NCBI GenBank assembly: GCA_903874275.1
Contig: CAIQRS010000087.1
Location: 1-41,391 of the forward strand
Length of the DNA stretch: 41,391 nucleotides
Direction of reading: 5' to 3'
From: an uncultured Anaeromyxobacter sp.
GTDB lineage: Bacteria > Myxococcota > Myxococcia > Myxococcales > Anaeromyxobacteraceae
Made by a program: the position numbers and the translations under genes. This document shows, piece by piece, positions 23,180-32,180 of the stretch; the first letter of the stretch is position 1; each line of letters opens with the position of its first letter. The notes below the pieces were generated by a model. That model worked only from the letters and a program-made list of their open reading frames with translations. It did not search any database and was not told where the DNA came from.

Positions 23180-24028
23180 CTACCCCTCCGCGTCCCGCGC
23201 GACCACCGCCCCGGAGCGGAGCGTCAGGAGCGACACCTCGGGCGGCGCGTTGAGGCGCAGCGCCATCCCCACGTTGCCCACGCCGCGGTTCACGTAGAGC
23301 TTCACCTTCTCGACCTGGTACAGCCCTTCGACGTACGGCTCCCTGGCCATCCAGCGAATGGCCGGCATGAGCAGCGGCACGTTCACCTGCCCGCCGTGGG
23401 TGTGGCCGGAGAGGAGCAGCATCGGCTTTCCCCAGATGGCCAGCAGGTCGGCCGTCTTCGGCACGTGGGCCAGGTACAGGCGCGAACCCGGCGCGGCCCC
23501 CTTCATCGCCAGCGGCGGGTCGGCCGAGCGGGTCCAGAGGTCGTCGATGCCGACCACGGTGAACGGCGTCCCGCGGAGCGTGAGCGTGGTGTTCTCGTTC
23601 CTCAGGACACCGTAGCCCAGGCTCTCGAGCGCCGCCCCGGCTCCGCGCGGGTCGACCGAGCGATCGTGGTTGCCGAGCGTGGCCAGCGTGGGGGCCTCGA
23701 TCCCTCCGAGCTGCTCCCGCATGAGCGAGACGCCGCCCCGGTCGCGGGTCAGGTAATCGCCGGTCAGGGCGACCAGGTCGGGGCGGAACCGGTTCGTCTC
23801 GGCGATGGCGGCGCGGATGCGCTCGACCGGGGTCAGCGACCCGACGTGCAGGTCCGAGAGCTGGGCGACACGCAGGCCGTCATGGGCGGGGTCGAGGTCG
23901 GGGACGACGATCTCGTGCGCCTCCGTGGTGACGTCCGCGCCCGAGGCCAGCGCGGGCAGGGCTACACCTGCGGCGGCGGCCGTGGCGGCCGCTCCGAGGA
24001 GGAACTGGCGTCGGGAGAGGCGCACCAT
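23180..24028 (-). CDS. Tat-exported calcineurin-like metallophosphoesterase
   Basis: A 282-residue protein exported by the twin-arginine pathway: the N-terminus LSRRQFLLGAAATAAAAG contains the RR motif and hydrophobic core, with cleavage probably near LASG. The dinuclear-metal phosphoesterase motifs are all present: AQLSDLHVG (D-x-H), ALTGDYL, TLGNHD and LSGHTHGGQ. It resembles YaeI/YkuE enzymes that act on lipid A precursors or other lipid phosphates at the membrane; the substrate is unknown. The ATG at 24028 directly follows GGAAGGG, so the next codon (GTG, 24025) may be the actual start; the change is one residue. It converges on the DsbD-N-like gene. Confidence 0.88.
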   Translation of the reverse strand: MVRLSRRQFLLGAAATAAAAGVALPALASGADVTTEAHEIVVPDLDPAHDGLRVAQLSDLHVGSLTPVERIRAAIAETNRFRPDLVALTGDYLTRDRGGVSLMREQLGGIEAPTLATLGNHDRSVDPRGAGAALESLGYGVLRNENTTLTLRGTPFTVVGIDDLWTRSADPPLAMKGAAPGSRLYLAHVPKTADLLAIWGKPMLLLSGHTHGGQVNVPLLMPAIRWMAREPYVEGLYQVEKVKLYVNRGVGNVGMALRLNAPPEVSLLTLRSGAVVARDAEG

Positions 24029-24079
24029 CCCTTCCACTACACCCGACGGAGCGGAAAATTCCCAGCGGTCGGGCCCCAT

Positions 24080-24493
24080 TCACCCGGCCGGATAGCGGAA
24101 TGCGACGGGCAGCTTCAGGTCGGGATGCAGGCTGCGCATGACCGGGCAGGTGCGCGCCGCCTCCTCCAGGCGCGCGCGGTGCTCGGGTCGGGCCTCTCGC
24201 GGCATGTCGATGACGAGGACCAGCTCCCCGATGCGACGGGGTGGGGGAGTCATGATCTTCTCCACGCTGGCGCGGGCGTCGCCCCAGGAGAGCCCCTCCC
24301 GCCCGGCGACGAGCGCCATGGTGCTGAGCGCACAGGCAGCCAGCGCGGCTCCCACCAGGTCGGTCGGCGAGAAGCTCGACCCGTCGCCTCCGTTGTCCAC
24401 GGGCGGGACGGTCTTCATGGTCGCACCCGACGGCCCGTGGCCGAGCTTGCAGGTGAGGCCGGAGATGGCAACGGTCATCGGGACGCCGGGCAT
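24080..24493 (-). CDS. OsmC/Ohr-family peroxide-detoxifying protein
   Basis: A 137-residue cytosolic thiol peroxidase of the OsmC family, whose members reduce organic hydroperoxides. Both catalytic cysteines are present: one in LVGAALAACALSTM and one in AARTCPVMRSLHPDLKLPV. The N-terminal half includes GGDGSSFSPTDL, the family loop before the cysteine helix. The ATG at 24493 is preceded by AGGAGG at good spacing. A TACACT box about 20 bases upstream (24517-24512) may be a -10. It lies 51 bases upstream of the Tat phosphoesterase on the same strand and 80 bases after the kinase gene, so it could be co-transcribed with either. Confidence 0.9.
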   Translation of the reverse strand: MPGVPMTVAISGLTCKLGHGPSGATMKTVPPVDNGGDGSSFSPTDLVGAALAACALSTMALVAGREGLSWGDARASVEKIMTPPPRRIGELVLVIDMPREARPEHRARLEEAARTCPVMRSLHPDLKLPVAFRYPAG

Positions 24494-24573
24494 GGGAGCC
24501 TCCTGCCGGGAAGTGTAAGCGGTACGGGGCGCTCCCGCCGCGGTCGCTCGGGCCGCCCTGGCGACAGCGGGAC

Positions 24574-26928
24574 TCACGACGGCGGCGCCGGGTTCTCCAG
24601 GAAGCGCGGCAGCCCGACACGGCGCCCGAACGCACGGAAGGGCCCCGACTCGAAGTGGCCCCGCGTGGTCGGGTAGCGGACGGACAGGACCGCGAGCGGC
24701 TCGGTGTCGTTCCAGGCCCGCTCCAGCCAGGGGAGCGCCGCCTCGCCATCCCCGAGCGCGGCCCAGCCATTGGCGGCGGCCATCCCCGTGGCGCGGCCAG
24801 TCGACGCCCGGTGGTCGAGCTCCTGCACGAGCGGGAGCGCCCGGTCCCGGTCCCCGAGCATGGCGAGGCAGATCGCGCTCGTCTCGAGGAGGACGAGTTC
24901 GGGTGCCGCCGCCGCCACCTCCTCGATCTCGGCGAGTGCGCCGCGCCGATCCCCGGCGAAGGCGAGCGCCTTCGCGAGCCGGATGCGCCCCGGGAGGAAG
25001 TGGGGATTCAGCCGGAGGAGGTTCCGGTAAGCGGTTGCGGCCTCTTCGAACCGGTCGCCGAAGACCAGGTAGTCGCCGACGTTCATGCCGATGCCCGGGT
25101 CGAGCGGGTCCAGCAGCAGCGCCGACTCGATCTGCTCCATGGCTTGACCGGGCCGGTCGTAAACCCAGAGGACGTTTCCCAGCACGACCCGGGACATGAC
25201 GTGGCTCGGATTCCTCTCGACCGCGCTCCGCGCCGTGCGGAGCGCCACGGGGAAATCGTGGTCGTGGAAGAGTTGCACCCCCGCGAGGGCCCCAAGGGCC
25301 TCTCCGCTTCCAGGGTCGAGCGCGAGAGCCCGCTCGGCATGGTGCCGGGCCGTCGAGAGCGACTGGCGCGTCGGGGCGTATCCATAGATGGCGGACATGG
25401 TGTGGACGAAGGCCATTCCGACGTGTGGCGCCGCGAACAGCGGGTCCGCGTCGATCGACGCCCGGTACTCGGCCACGGCAGTCCCGAAGCCCTCGGGTGT
25501 CCGCTTGCTCTGGTGGTACTGGCCCCGGAGGTAGCCATCCATGGCTCGCGGATCGACCGCCCGGCCCCCGCCGCTCCCGGACCGCGCCGGCCCGAGCAGC
25601 GTACCGAGCGCCCTCGCGACCTCGTTCACCACGCCGTCGAGGACGTCCAGGACGTTTCCGATCGGCTGCCGGTAGCGTTGGGTCCACTCCTGGGACTCCG
25701 AGGCCGCATCGAGGAGCCGGACGTTGATCTGGAGCAGGTCTCCGGCGCGCATCACCGATCCCTCGATCAGCTTGTCGACGCGCATCTCCCCGGCGATCTG
25801 GCGCACCGATTTCGTCGCGCCCCGGTACGCCATGGTCGTGGTTCGCGCGGTGACCCGCAGTGCGGGCTCCCGGGCCAGTTCCGAGATGAGGAGCTCGGTG
25901 AGGCTCCATGCCAGGAAGTCACCCTGGCCCGGCGCCCCGAGATCCGTGAAGGGGAGGACGGCGATGCGGGTGAATGGCCCGTGCGTCCGCGGCCCCTCCT
26001 CGAGCTCGGCCTGTACCTCCCGGAGCGCCTCGAGCCAGGCGCGCCCGTTCGCCGGCCGGGGGGCCGGGTCGAGGGAGAGCGCGCGGAGAAGCAGCGGCGC
26101 GAGCGACGGAGGTGCGCCGGGGATCGACGGGACGGCGAGCAAGTCCACGTCTTCACCGTCCCTCCAGCCCCGGTCCGGGTGGAAGGGCAGCTCCCCCGTG
26201 AGCAACTGGTAGAGGATGACCGCCGCGCTCCAGACGTCCGTTCGACCGTCCTGGCGCCCGTCGTGCCACTGTTCGGGAGACATGTACGCGGGCGTTCCCC
26301 CGGCCTGGTGCCCCGCTGACCCGAAGACGAGCGCGAGCCCGAAGTCGAGGACCTTCACGTCCCCGTCGCGGGCGAGGAACAGGTTTCCGGGCTTCAGGTC
26401 CCGGTGAAGGATGCCCGCGGCGTGGGCGTGGTCGAGCGCCCGCGCCAGCTCGATGGAGATCCGAAGGGCCTCCCGCAGCGGAAAAGGCTCCCGACGGAGT
26501 CGCCGCTGGAGGCTCTCGCCGTGAAGCAGTTCCATGATGAGGTAGGGACCGGCGTCGCACGTTCCGAAGTCGTGCAGGGTGACGATGTTGGAGTGGGCGA
26601 GGCGCGCCACCGCCTCGGCTTCCCGGAGGATGGTGTCCTGGCGCGCGGCGGTGCGGAGCCTGGCCCCCGGACGGAGGAGCTTGAGGGCCACGCTGCGGCC
26701 CAGGCCCGTATCCCGGGCCTCGAAGACCACCCCGAACCCGCCCCGACCGATCTCTCGCAGGATCTCGAACCGACCGACCCGATCGCCCGGGCGGAGCTCG
26801 ATCTTCCCCGGCTCCGGGGGATCCGGGAGCGCCGCGCCGGCCATCTCCGCGAGCAGACGCGAGAGCGGGCCGGGGTCACCCGTGCTCGACCCGAACGACG
26901 TGCCGCGCTGGCCGTCTCTCCCCGCCAA
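24574..26928 (-). CDS. Ser/Thr protein kinase with TolB-like domain and TPR repeats
   Basis: A 784-residue signalling protein. The kinase domain (about residues 50-310) has the glycine loop GRGGFGVVF (61-69), lysine K83 in ALKLL, the catalytic loop HRDLKPGN (D177), DFG (195-197) and GTPAYMSPEQW, so it should be active. It is followed by a TolB/FlgO-like alpha-beta domain (about 325-450, IAVLPFTDLGAPGQGDFL... LIEGSVMRAG) and then tetratricopeptide repeats to the end (AERALALDPGSGEALGALAG is one). No membrane helix is seen. The start is TTG at 26928 because AGGAGG lies six bases upstream; the first ATG (26844) would lose 28 residues of unordered sequence. It is divergent from the E1 dehydrogenase pair. 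Confidence 0.9.
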   Translation of the reverse strand: MAGRDGQRGTSFGSSTGDPGPLSRLLAEMAGAALPDPPEPGKIELRPGDRVGRFEILREIGRGGFGVVFEARDTGLGRSVALKLLRPGARLRTAARQDTILREAEAVARLAHSNIVTLHDFGTCDAGPYLIMELLHGESLQRRLRREPFPLREALRISIELARALDHAHAAGILHRDLKPGNLFLARDGDVKVLDFGLALVFGSAGHQAGGTPAYMSPEQWHDGRQDGRTDVWSAAVILYQLLTGELPFHPDRGWRDGEDVDLLAVPSIPGAPPSLAPLLLRALSLDPAPRPANGRAWLEALREVQAELEEGPRTHGPFTRIAVLPFTDLGAPGQGDFLAWSLTELLISELAREPALRVTARTTTMAYRGATKSVRQIAGEMRVDKLIEGSVMRAGDLLQINVRLLDAASESQEWTQRYRQPIGNVLDVLDGVVNEVARALGTLLGPARSGSGGGRAVDPRAMDGYLRGQYHQSKRTPEGFGTAVAEYRASIDADPLFAAPHVGMAFVHTMSAIYGYAPTRQSLSTARHHAERALALDPGSGEALGALAGVQLFHDHDFPVALRTARSAVERNPSHVMSRVVLGNVLWVYDRPGQAMEQIESALLLDPLDPGIGMNVGDYLVFGDRFEEAATAYRNLLRLNPHFLPGRIRLAKALAFAGDRRGALAEIEEVAAAAPELVLLETSAICLAMLGDRDRALPLVQELDHRASTGRATGMAAANGWAALGDGEAALPWLERAWNDTEPLAVLSVRYPTTRGHFESGPFRAFGRRVGLPRFLENPAPPS

Positions 26929-27057
26929 GGAAAGCCTCCTGGAAGCGAACGTCCGGGACTTACCAGGGCGAGAGTCCGGGTGCCATCCGAGCCTCTCCTC
27001 GAACCGGCAACCGGAGCCCTCCGCCCCGGGCGATGGGTGGCTGCACCCTGCGTGCGG

Positions 27058-27063
27058 TATGCT
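27058..27063 (+). promoter_or_regulatory. Candidate -10 box of the E1 alpha gene, leaderless position
   Basis: TATGCT, four of six consensus bases, ends nine bases before the ATG at 27073. No Shine-Dalgarno is present. No convincing -35 was found 16-18 bases upstream. Confidence 0.35.
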
Positions 27064-27072
27064 GCCCGGCGA

Positions 27073-28080
27073 ATGGATGCCGCCGGCCTCTTCCGCCAGA
27101 TGGCGAGGGCACGGGCGTTCGAGGACGCAACCTCGGCGCTCTGGCGGGAGGGGCGCATCTCGGGCGAGATGCACCTCGGCACCGGGGAGGAAGCCGTGGC
27201 CGCCGGAGTCGTCGCCTCCCTCCGCCCCGGCGACGCGGTCGCCCTGGACCACCGCCCCACACCCGTCCTCACCGTGCTGGGAGTCGATCTGGCCGGGATG
27301 CTGGCCGAGATGCTCGGGATGGAGAGCGGCATCCACCGGGGGCGCGCCGGGCACATGCACCTGATGTCGAGGACGCTGCTGGCGTCGTCGTCCGGGATCG
27401 TCGGTTCGTCGGCCCCGCTCGGAGCCGGGTTCGCGCTGGCGGGGCGGGCGCTCCGGCCCGGGTCGGTCGCGGTGGCGTTCTTCGGCGACGGCGCGATGAA
27501 CCAGGGGATGCTCCTCGAGACCCTCAACCTGGCGGCGGCGTGGTCGCTGCCGCTCCTCCTCGTCTGCAAGGACAACGGCTGGTCCATCACGACGCGGACC
27601 GACGCGGTGACGGGTGGCGACCCCGTCGCCCGTGCGAGGGGGTTTGGCCTCGAGACCGTGGACGTCGACGGGGGGGACGTCGGCGCCGTCGCGGAGGCCG
27701 CGGCCGACGCGATCGATCGGGCCCGGAACGGCGAGGGTCCCTCGTTCCTCCGGGCGCGGGTCCCCAGGCTGGACGGCCATTTCCTGGGCGACGCGCTGGT
27801 CCGCGCGGCCCGGTCGCCGGCCGGGGACGGCCGGCAGCTGCTCGGCGACGTCACCTCCGCCGCGCTGTCGCGAACCGGCGGCGGGCTCGGCGACCGGGCC
27901 CGGAGCGTGGTCCGCCTGCTCGATCTGATGCGTCGGGCCCGCCGGGAAGACCGGGACACCCGGCACGACCCCCTGGAGCGTGCACGGTCCACGGTCGGCC
28001 AGGAGGTCGCCTCGCGCCTGGAGGCCGAGGCGCTGGCCGAGGTGGGTCGCGCCGTAGCGGCCGCTGGAGGGGCGCACTGA
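27073..28080 (+). CDS. 2-oxoacid (pyruvate or acetoin) dehydrogenase E1 alpha subunit
   Basis: A 335-residue thiamin-diphosphate enzyme subunit. With E1 beta it decarboxylates a 2-oxoacid (pyruvate or a branched-chain acid) or cleaves acetoin, passing the acyl group to a lipoyl E2. The TPP/magnesium motif is intact: FFGDGAMNQGMLLETLNLA, ending at CKDNGWSI (GDG to N). GEMHLGTGEEAVAAGV, DHRPTPVL and RGRAGHMHL line the active site and are standard. The region after residue 240 is shorter and more divergent than in pyruvate-specific enzymes, so the substrate is left open. The start is ATG at 27073 without a Shine-Dalgarno sequence. No E2, E3 or lipoylation gene is next to it. Confidence 0.87.
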   Translation: MDAAGLFRQMARARAFEDATSALWREGRISGEMHLGTGEEAVAAGVVASLRPGDAVALDHRPTPVLTVLGVDLAGMLAEMLGMESGIHRGRAGHMHLMSRTLLASSSGIVGSSAPLGAGFALAGRALRPGSVAVAFFGDGAMNQGMLLETLNLAAAWSLPLLLVCKDNGWSITTRTDAVTGGDPVARARGFGLETVDVDGGDVGAVAEAAADAIDRARNGEGPSFLRARVPRLDGHFLGDALVRAARSPAGDGRQLLGDVTSAALSRTGGGLGDRARSVVRLLDLMRRARREDRDTRHDPLERARSTVGQEVASRLEAEALAEVGRAVAAAGGAH

Positions 28081-29114
28081 TGGCCCGTCTCGAGTTCGGC
28101 GCGGCCATCGATGCCGCCGTCGCGGAGGCGATGGCGCGAGACCCTCGCGTGATCGTCCTGGGGGAGGACGTCCACACCCTCCGTGCACCCCTCTTCGCGC
28201 GATTCGGTCCGCGGCGGGTGCTCTCCGCCCCCATCAGCGAGGCTGCCTTCGTGGGCGCCGCCGTCGGTGCGGCCATGGGAGGGCTGCGGCCGATCGCCGA
28301 GCTGATGCTGGTGGACTTCGTCGGCTCCTGCCTCGACTCCCTCCTGAACCAGGCTTCCAAGGTGGAAGGTTTCACCCACGGTGATTGGAAGGTCCCGCTG
28401 GTCGTGCGGGCCACCTGCGGAGGGGGATACGGGGATGGCGGCCAGCACGAGCAGGCGCTCTGGGGCCTGCTGGCCGGGATTCCCGGCCTCTCGGTGGTCG
28501 TGCCCTCGACCCCCGCGGACGCCCACGGGCTGATGACCGCGGCCCTCCGGCACGACGGCCCGGTGATCTTCCTGGAGCACAAGCTGCTGTCGAGGAGCTG
28601 GCTCGAGTTCCTGGGTGCGGGCGGGAGGAAGACGGTGTCCTTCGACGTGCCGCCCGACGGCGTCGAGGGGGAGGTGCTGGCGGGGGAGGAGGTCCCGCTG
28701 GGCGTTGCCGCCATCCGCCGGCACGGGGACGGGCTCACCATCGTATCCCTCGCGGTCGGGGTCCACCGGGCCATCGCCGCGGCCGAGATCCTGGCGCGCG
28801 AGGGGATCGACTGCGACGTGCTCGACCTCCGCTCCGTGCGGCCGCTCGACCGGGTCGCCGTGGTGGCCTCGGTGGCGCGGACCGGGAGGCTGCTCGTCGT
28901 CGACGAGGACTACCGGGAGTTCGGGCTGTCGGGGGAACTCGCCGCGGCCGTGCTGGAAGCAGGTCTCTCGCCCCGGTTCGCGCGCGTCTGCGTCGACGGG
29001 ACGATCCCGTACGCCCGCCATCTCGAGGACCTGGCGCTGCCCTCCGTCGCCCGGATCGCGGAGGCTGCCCGGGAGCTGGCACGGGTGTCCCCCGACCTGC
29101 CTGGCCACGGGTAG
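28080..29114 (+). CDS. 2-oxoacid (pyruvate or acetoin) dehydrogenase E1 beta subunit
   Basis: A 344-residue partner of E1 alpha forming the alpha2-beta2 heterotetramer. It has the pyrimidine-binding domain (VIVLGEDVHTLRAPLF, ISEAAFVGAAVGAAMGGLRPIAEL, with family motif ISE) and the transketolase C-terminal domain (CDVLDLRSVRPLDRVAVVASV and VVDEDYREFG). The ATG overlaps the E1 alpha stop (TGATG), indicating coupled translation in 1:1 ratio. Its stop is 48 bases before a second protein kinase gene. The nearest family members are E1 beta of pyruvate, acetoin and branched-chain dehydrogenases; not separable by eye. Confidence 0.9.
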   Translation: MARLEFGAAIDAAVAEAMARDPRVIVLGEDVHTLRAPLFARFGPRRVLSAPISEAAFVGAAVGAAMGGLRPIAELMLVDFVGSCLDSLLNQASKVEGFTHGDWKVPLVVRATCGGGYGDGGQHEQALWGLLAGIPGLSVVVPSTPADAHGLMTAALRHDGPVIFLEHKLLSRSWLEFLGAGGRKTVSFDVPPDGVEGEVLAGEEVPLGVAAIRRHGDGLTIVSLAVGVHRAIAAAEILAREGIDCDVLDLRSVRPLDRVAVVASVARTGRLLVVDEDYREFGLSGELAAAVLEAGLSPRFARVCVDGTIPYARHLEDLALPSVARIAEAARELARVSPDLPGHG

Positions 29115-29148
29115 GCTTCGACCCTCCCCCGGACGGGCGACGGTCGAC

Positions 29149-29154
29149 TACAAT
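29149..29154 (+). promoter_or_regulatory. Candidate -10 box of the PEGA-kinase gene, leaderless position
   Basis: TACAAT matches the -10 consensus at five of six positions and ends eight bases before the GTG at 29163, which lacks a Shine-Dalgarno sequence. The -35 region is GC-rich and unrecognisable. Confidence 0.45.
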
Positions 29155-29162
29155 CCCGCGCC

Positions 29163-30746
29163 GTGCGCCGGCTCGGAAAGTACCTGCTCATCGAGCCCAT
29201 CGCCTCCGGGGGGATGGCCGAGGTCTGGCGCGCCGAGGTGGCGGGTCCGGCCGGGTTCGTGAAGCAGGTGGCGGTGAAGCTCGTCCGCGCCGACCGCGGC
29301 GACGACGACGAGATGGTCCGGATGTTCACGCAGGAGGCCCGCCTGGCCGGCAGCCTGCATCACGCCAACATCGTCCACGTCTTCGACCTCGACTTCATCG
29401 AGGGGCGCTACGCCATCGCGATGGAGCTGGTTCACTCGAAGAGCCTCCGCGAGGTGCTGGACCGCTGCCGCGAGCTCAACGTCCGGTTCGGGCTTCCACG
29501 GGCGGTGCACGTCGCCGAGCAGGTGGCCCGCGCGCTGGCCTACGCGCACCGGCCCGTCGCCGAGGGCGGGGTGGCGGGGCTGGTCCACCGCGACGTCAGC
29601 CCGCACAACATCCTCGTCTCCTTCGAAGGAGAGGTGAAGCTCACCGACTTCGGTATCGCGCGCGTGCCCGGGACCGGCAGCCTGACCGGCCCGGGCATGC
29701 TGAAGGGCAAGCTCGGCTACATGGCGCCGGAGCAGGCCAGCGACGCGCCCGCCGACGCGCGGGCCGACATCTTCGCGCTGGGCGTCGTCCTCTGGGAGTC
29801 GTGCACCGGCCAGCGCCTCTTCGCCCGCGACAACGAGGTGGCGACCCTTCGGGCCCTCACCGGGGGCGACCGGATCGTCCCGCCCTCCTTCTGGAACGAG
29901 AACGTGCCGCCGGCCCTCGACGCCATCGTCATGGGGGCGCTGGAGCGGGACCCCGCCCGCAGGACCGGCACCGCCGACGAGATCGCCGCGCGCCTCGCCG
30001 ACGTGGAGCTCACCCTGTCCCGGACGGTCGAGGAGCGGGATCTCCGGCCGCTCATGCGCCGCCTGTGGCCGGGGGAGGTCCCGTCCCGTCCGACGCCCAC
30101 CCCTTCGCCGCCGCCTGGGGAGGTCCGGCCCCCGCAGCCGCCCGCCGAGGCGACCACCGCCACCTGGCCGGCGCGCCGTCCCGGGCGCTCCGCGGTGTAC
30201 TTCGCGCTGGGGTTGCTCGTCGTCATGGCGGTGGGGACCGGGTGGTGGGTGGGGATGCGGGTCCCTTCACCTGCCGTGACGGAGGTCCCGGCCGCCGCGC
30301 CGACCGCCCCGAAGGCCGAGGCGCCGGCGCCGGCACCGGTACCGGTACCGGCACTCGAGCCGCCCGTCGTCCCGGCCGCCGCGCCCGCCCGGGAAGGGGA
30401 GGGGAGTGCTGCGCCCGCGACGGTGACCGCCCCGCCCCCCACGCGCGCTCCTGCCCGGGCCCGCCCGTCGGTTGCCCGCCCCGGCGTCCTGGCATCCGCC
30501 GACGCGCTGGAGGGGCTGGAACTGCCGCCTGCCTCGAGCGGCGAGGGCCTCCTCTTCGTGAACGCCCAGCCCTGGGCCGAGATCCAGCTCGACGGTCGCG
30601 TCGAGGGCTACACGCCGCGCGAGATGCGGCTCCCGGCGGGGCGTCATCGCCTCCGGCTCGTCCACCCCTCCCGGGGAACGGTGGAGCGGGACGCCGAGGT
30701 TCGCGCCGGGGAGCGGCTGCGCGTCGAGATCCCGCTCGGACCGTAG
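29163..30746 (+). CDS. Transmembrane Ser/Thr protein kinase with C-terminal PEGA domain
   Basis: A 527-residue protein. The cytoplasmic kinase domain (residues 7-285) has IASGGMAEVW, K39 in VAVKL, HRDVSPHNIL (D144; VSPHN replaces the usual LKPxN, as is common in myxobacterial kinases), DFG (162-164) and GYMAPEQA. A Pro-rich linker follows, then one membrane helix (about 343-365), a long Ala/Pro/Glu-rich spacer, and a PEGA domain (about 455-525; FVNAQPWAEIQLDGRVEGYTP and LPAGRHRLRLVHP) placed outside the inner membrane. This fits a receptor kinase sensing an envelope signal. The start is GTG, 8 bases after a TACAAT box. Its stop is 13 bases from that of the convergent OmpA-family gene. Confidence 0.93.
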   Translation: MRRLGKYLLIEPIASGGMAEVWRAEVAGPAGFVKQVAVKLVRADRGDDDEMVRMFTQEARLAGSLHHANIVHVFDLDFIEGRYAIAMELVHSKSLREVLDRCRELNVRFGLPRAVHVAEQVARALAYAHRPVAEGGVAGLVHRDVSPHNILVSFEGEVKLTDFGIARVPGTGSLTGPGMLKGKLGYMAPEQASDAPADARADIFALGVVLWESCTGQRLFARDNEVATLRALTGGDRIVPPSFWNENVPPALDAIVMGALERDPARRTGTADEIAARLADVELTLSRTVEERDLRPLMRRLWPGEVPSRPTPTPSPPPGEVRPPQPPAEATTATWPARRPGRSAVYFALGLLVVMAVGTGWWVGMRVPSPAVTEVPAAAPTAPKAEAPAPAPVPVPALEPPVVPAAAPAREGEGSAAPATVTAPPPTRAPARARPSVARPGVLASADALEGLELPPASSGEGLLFVNAQPWAEIQLDGRVEGYTPREMRLPAGRHRLRLVHPSRGTVERDAEVRAGERLRVEIPLGP

Positions 30747-30759
30747 CCCGCCTCTCCGT

Positions 30760-31965
30760 TCAGGCGCCGACCCGGACGAACTCGACGCGCCGGTTGTTGG
30801 CTCGCCCCTCGGAGGTGCCGTTCGAGTCGATGGGCTTCGACTGGCCGAGTCCCTTGGAGGACAGGCGCGCCCCGGGGATTCCCTGCTTCACGAGCCACGC
30901 CTTCACGGCCGCGGCGCGCCGCTCGGAGAGCGGACCGTTCACTCCGGGGCCGCCCTGGTCGTCGGTGTGCCCCTCGATGGCGAAGCGGAGGGCGGCGTCC
31001 TCCTGGAGCAGCGCCAGGATCGAGCGGAGCGTGGGTCCGGACTCGGGCTTGATGACGTCGGAGCCGGTGTCGAAGAGGATCCCGTGGGTGACGATTCGAC
31101 CCTCGCCGGCGAGCATCTGCTTGGCCGGCTTGCCACCCTCGGCCAGCCGGTAGTTGGTGATCATCTGGTGGTCACCGGCGGTGCCGAGCGGCTGGGCGAA
31201 GGTGACGCCGAGGCGGGTGATGGGGCGCTCCACGGCGTCCGGGTCGTTGAGGACGCGCTCGCCCGCCACGTACACCTTCACCTGGGTCCCGCTCACCGCC
31301 ACCGCGACGTGATGGACCCCGGAGGACACGGGGAGCTTGCCCGTGGCGTTCATGGACCGCACCTGGACGTCCTCGCCGGCGCTGAACCATACCTCCTGGC
31401 CGCCGAACCCGTTCCTCGCCGTGAAGAGGACGGAGAACGGACCGCCGAGGTCGGCGTCGAACTCGATGGTGAAGTTCTTCGGCATGTCCTGCTTGACGAC
31501 GTAGCGGAGCCACTGGGTGGACTGGTCCTGGTCGGCCGCTGCATGGCGTGACTTCATGAAATGGCGGTTGCCGAGCTGCACCACCTCCACCTGGTTGCCT
31601 CCGCCGCCGTCCTTGACGGTCCACCGTGCCGGGTACTCGCCGACGTCGGTATCCGAGAAGTCGTCGAACACGAGCACCTTGTCGCCCGGGATGAAGTCGT
31701 AGCGGTTGCCGTAGGCCTCCGGAGGTGGAGCCGCGTTCCCCGTCGCCGCCTTCGCGGGCTCGGGCGCCGGCGAAGGCGCCGCCGACGCCGCGGGCGCGGC
31801 CTGCGCCGGTGCTTTCGGCTTCGGCTTCGCCGCTTCCCGGGCGGCCTTCTCGGCCGCATCGGCCGCCGTTCGCTGGGCCCGATTGATGAGGTCGCCGAAC
31901 TGCGCCCGGGCGGGGCAGGCGATGACCAGCAGCGCTGCGGAAACGAACGCGATCCGTGTGTTCAT
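30760..31965 (-). CDS. OmpA-family protein with lectin-like middle domain
   Basis: A 401-residue exported protein. The signal sequence (LLVIACPARAQ) offers both a lipobox (VIAC, C17) and a type I cleavage site (ARA-Q), so lipidation is uncertain. An Ala/Pro/Lys-rich helical region (about 25-85) follows. Next comes a beta-sandwich-like domain (about 90-260; VFDDFSDTDVGEYPARW, FTIEFDADLG, VWFSAGEDVQV) that resembles concanavalin-type folds. The end is an OmpA-like peptidoglycan-binding domain (about 290-400; FDTGSDVIKPES, EGHTDDQG, LSERRAAAVKAWL, NRRVEF) that anchors it to the cell wall. The ATG at 31965 is preceded by a run of eight G. It is convergent with the PEGA kinase. Confidence 0.88.
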   Translation of the reverse strand: MNTRIAFVSAALLVIACPARAQFGDLINRAQRTAADAAEKAAREAAKPKPKAPAQAAPAASAAPSPAPEPAKAATGNAAPPPEAYGNRYDFIPGDKVLVFDDFSDTDVGEYPARWTVKDGGGGNQVEVVQLGNRHFMKSRHAAADQDQSTQWLRYVVKQDMPKNFTIEFDADLGGPFSVLFTARNGFGGQEVWFSAGEDVQVRSMNATGKLPVSSGVHHVAVAVSGTQVKVYVAGERVLNDPDAVERPITRLGVTFAQPLGTAGDHQMITNYRLAEGGKPAKQMLAGEGRIVTHGILFDTGSDVIKPESGPTLRSILALLQEDAALRFAIEGHTDDQGGPGVNGPLSERRAAAVKAWLVKQGIPGARLSSKGLGQSKPIDSNGTSEGRANNRRVEFVRVGA

Positions 31966-32095
31966 ACCCCCCCCGTTGCGAAGGGCCGCTCCTCGCGACC
32001 CGGCGTTGATTCTAGGACCTCTCCCGGGCCTGGGAACCGGCCGGGGCGGGGGTGACCCAAGAAGGGCCCCAGTCCTCCGCCTCCGCCTCGAAAAC

Positions 32096-32150
32096 GACAC
32101 GTGTCCCGCGTCCAGGGGGCGTTGACGGGATCCACTGAATGGAATAGCGT
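32096..32150 (+). promoter_or_regulatory. Candidate promoter and dyad upstream of the MerR-like gene
   Basis: TTGACG at 32122-32127 and TAGCGT at 32145-32150 are spaced by 17 bases, giving a start near 32157 and a leader of about 24 bases. A perfect 10-base palindrome GACACGTGTC at 32096-32105 lies just upstream of the -35 and could bind the regulator encoded next. This is the main content of the 215-base gap between the OmpA-family and MerR-like genes; the rest shows nothing recognisable. Confidence 0.5.
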
Positions 32151-32180
32151 TTCGCCAGGATTCGCAGAACACGATTCTCA

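Noticed and set aside
26929-28188. Upstream in-frame extension of the first Ser/Thr kinase by about 420 codons
   Set aside because: It runs antisense through the E1 genes, has no recognisable domain, and a strong Shine-Dalgarno (AGGAGG) supports the TTG start at 26928.
30300-30430. Short tandem GGCACCGGTACC-like repeats in the PEGA kinase gene
   Set aside because: They encode the Ala/Pro/Val spacer of the kinase and keep the frame; simple low-complexity coding sequence explains them.
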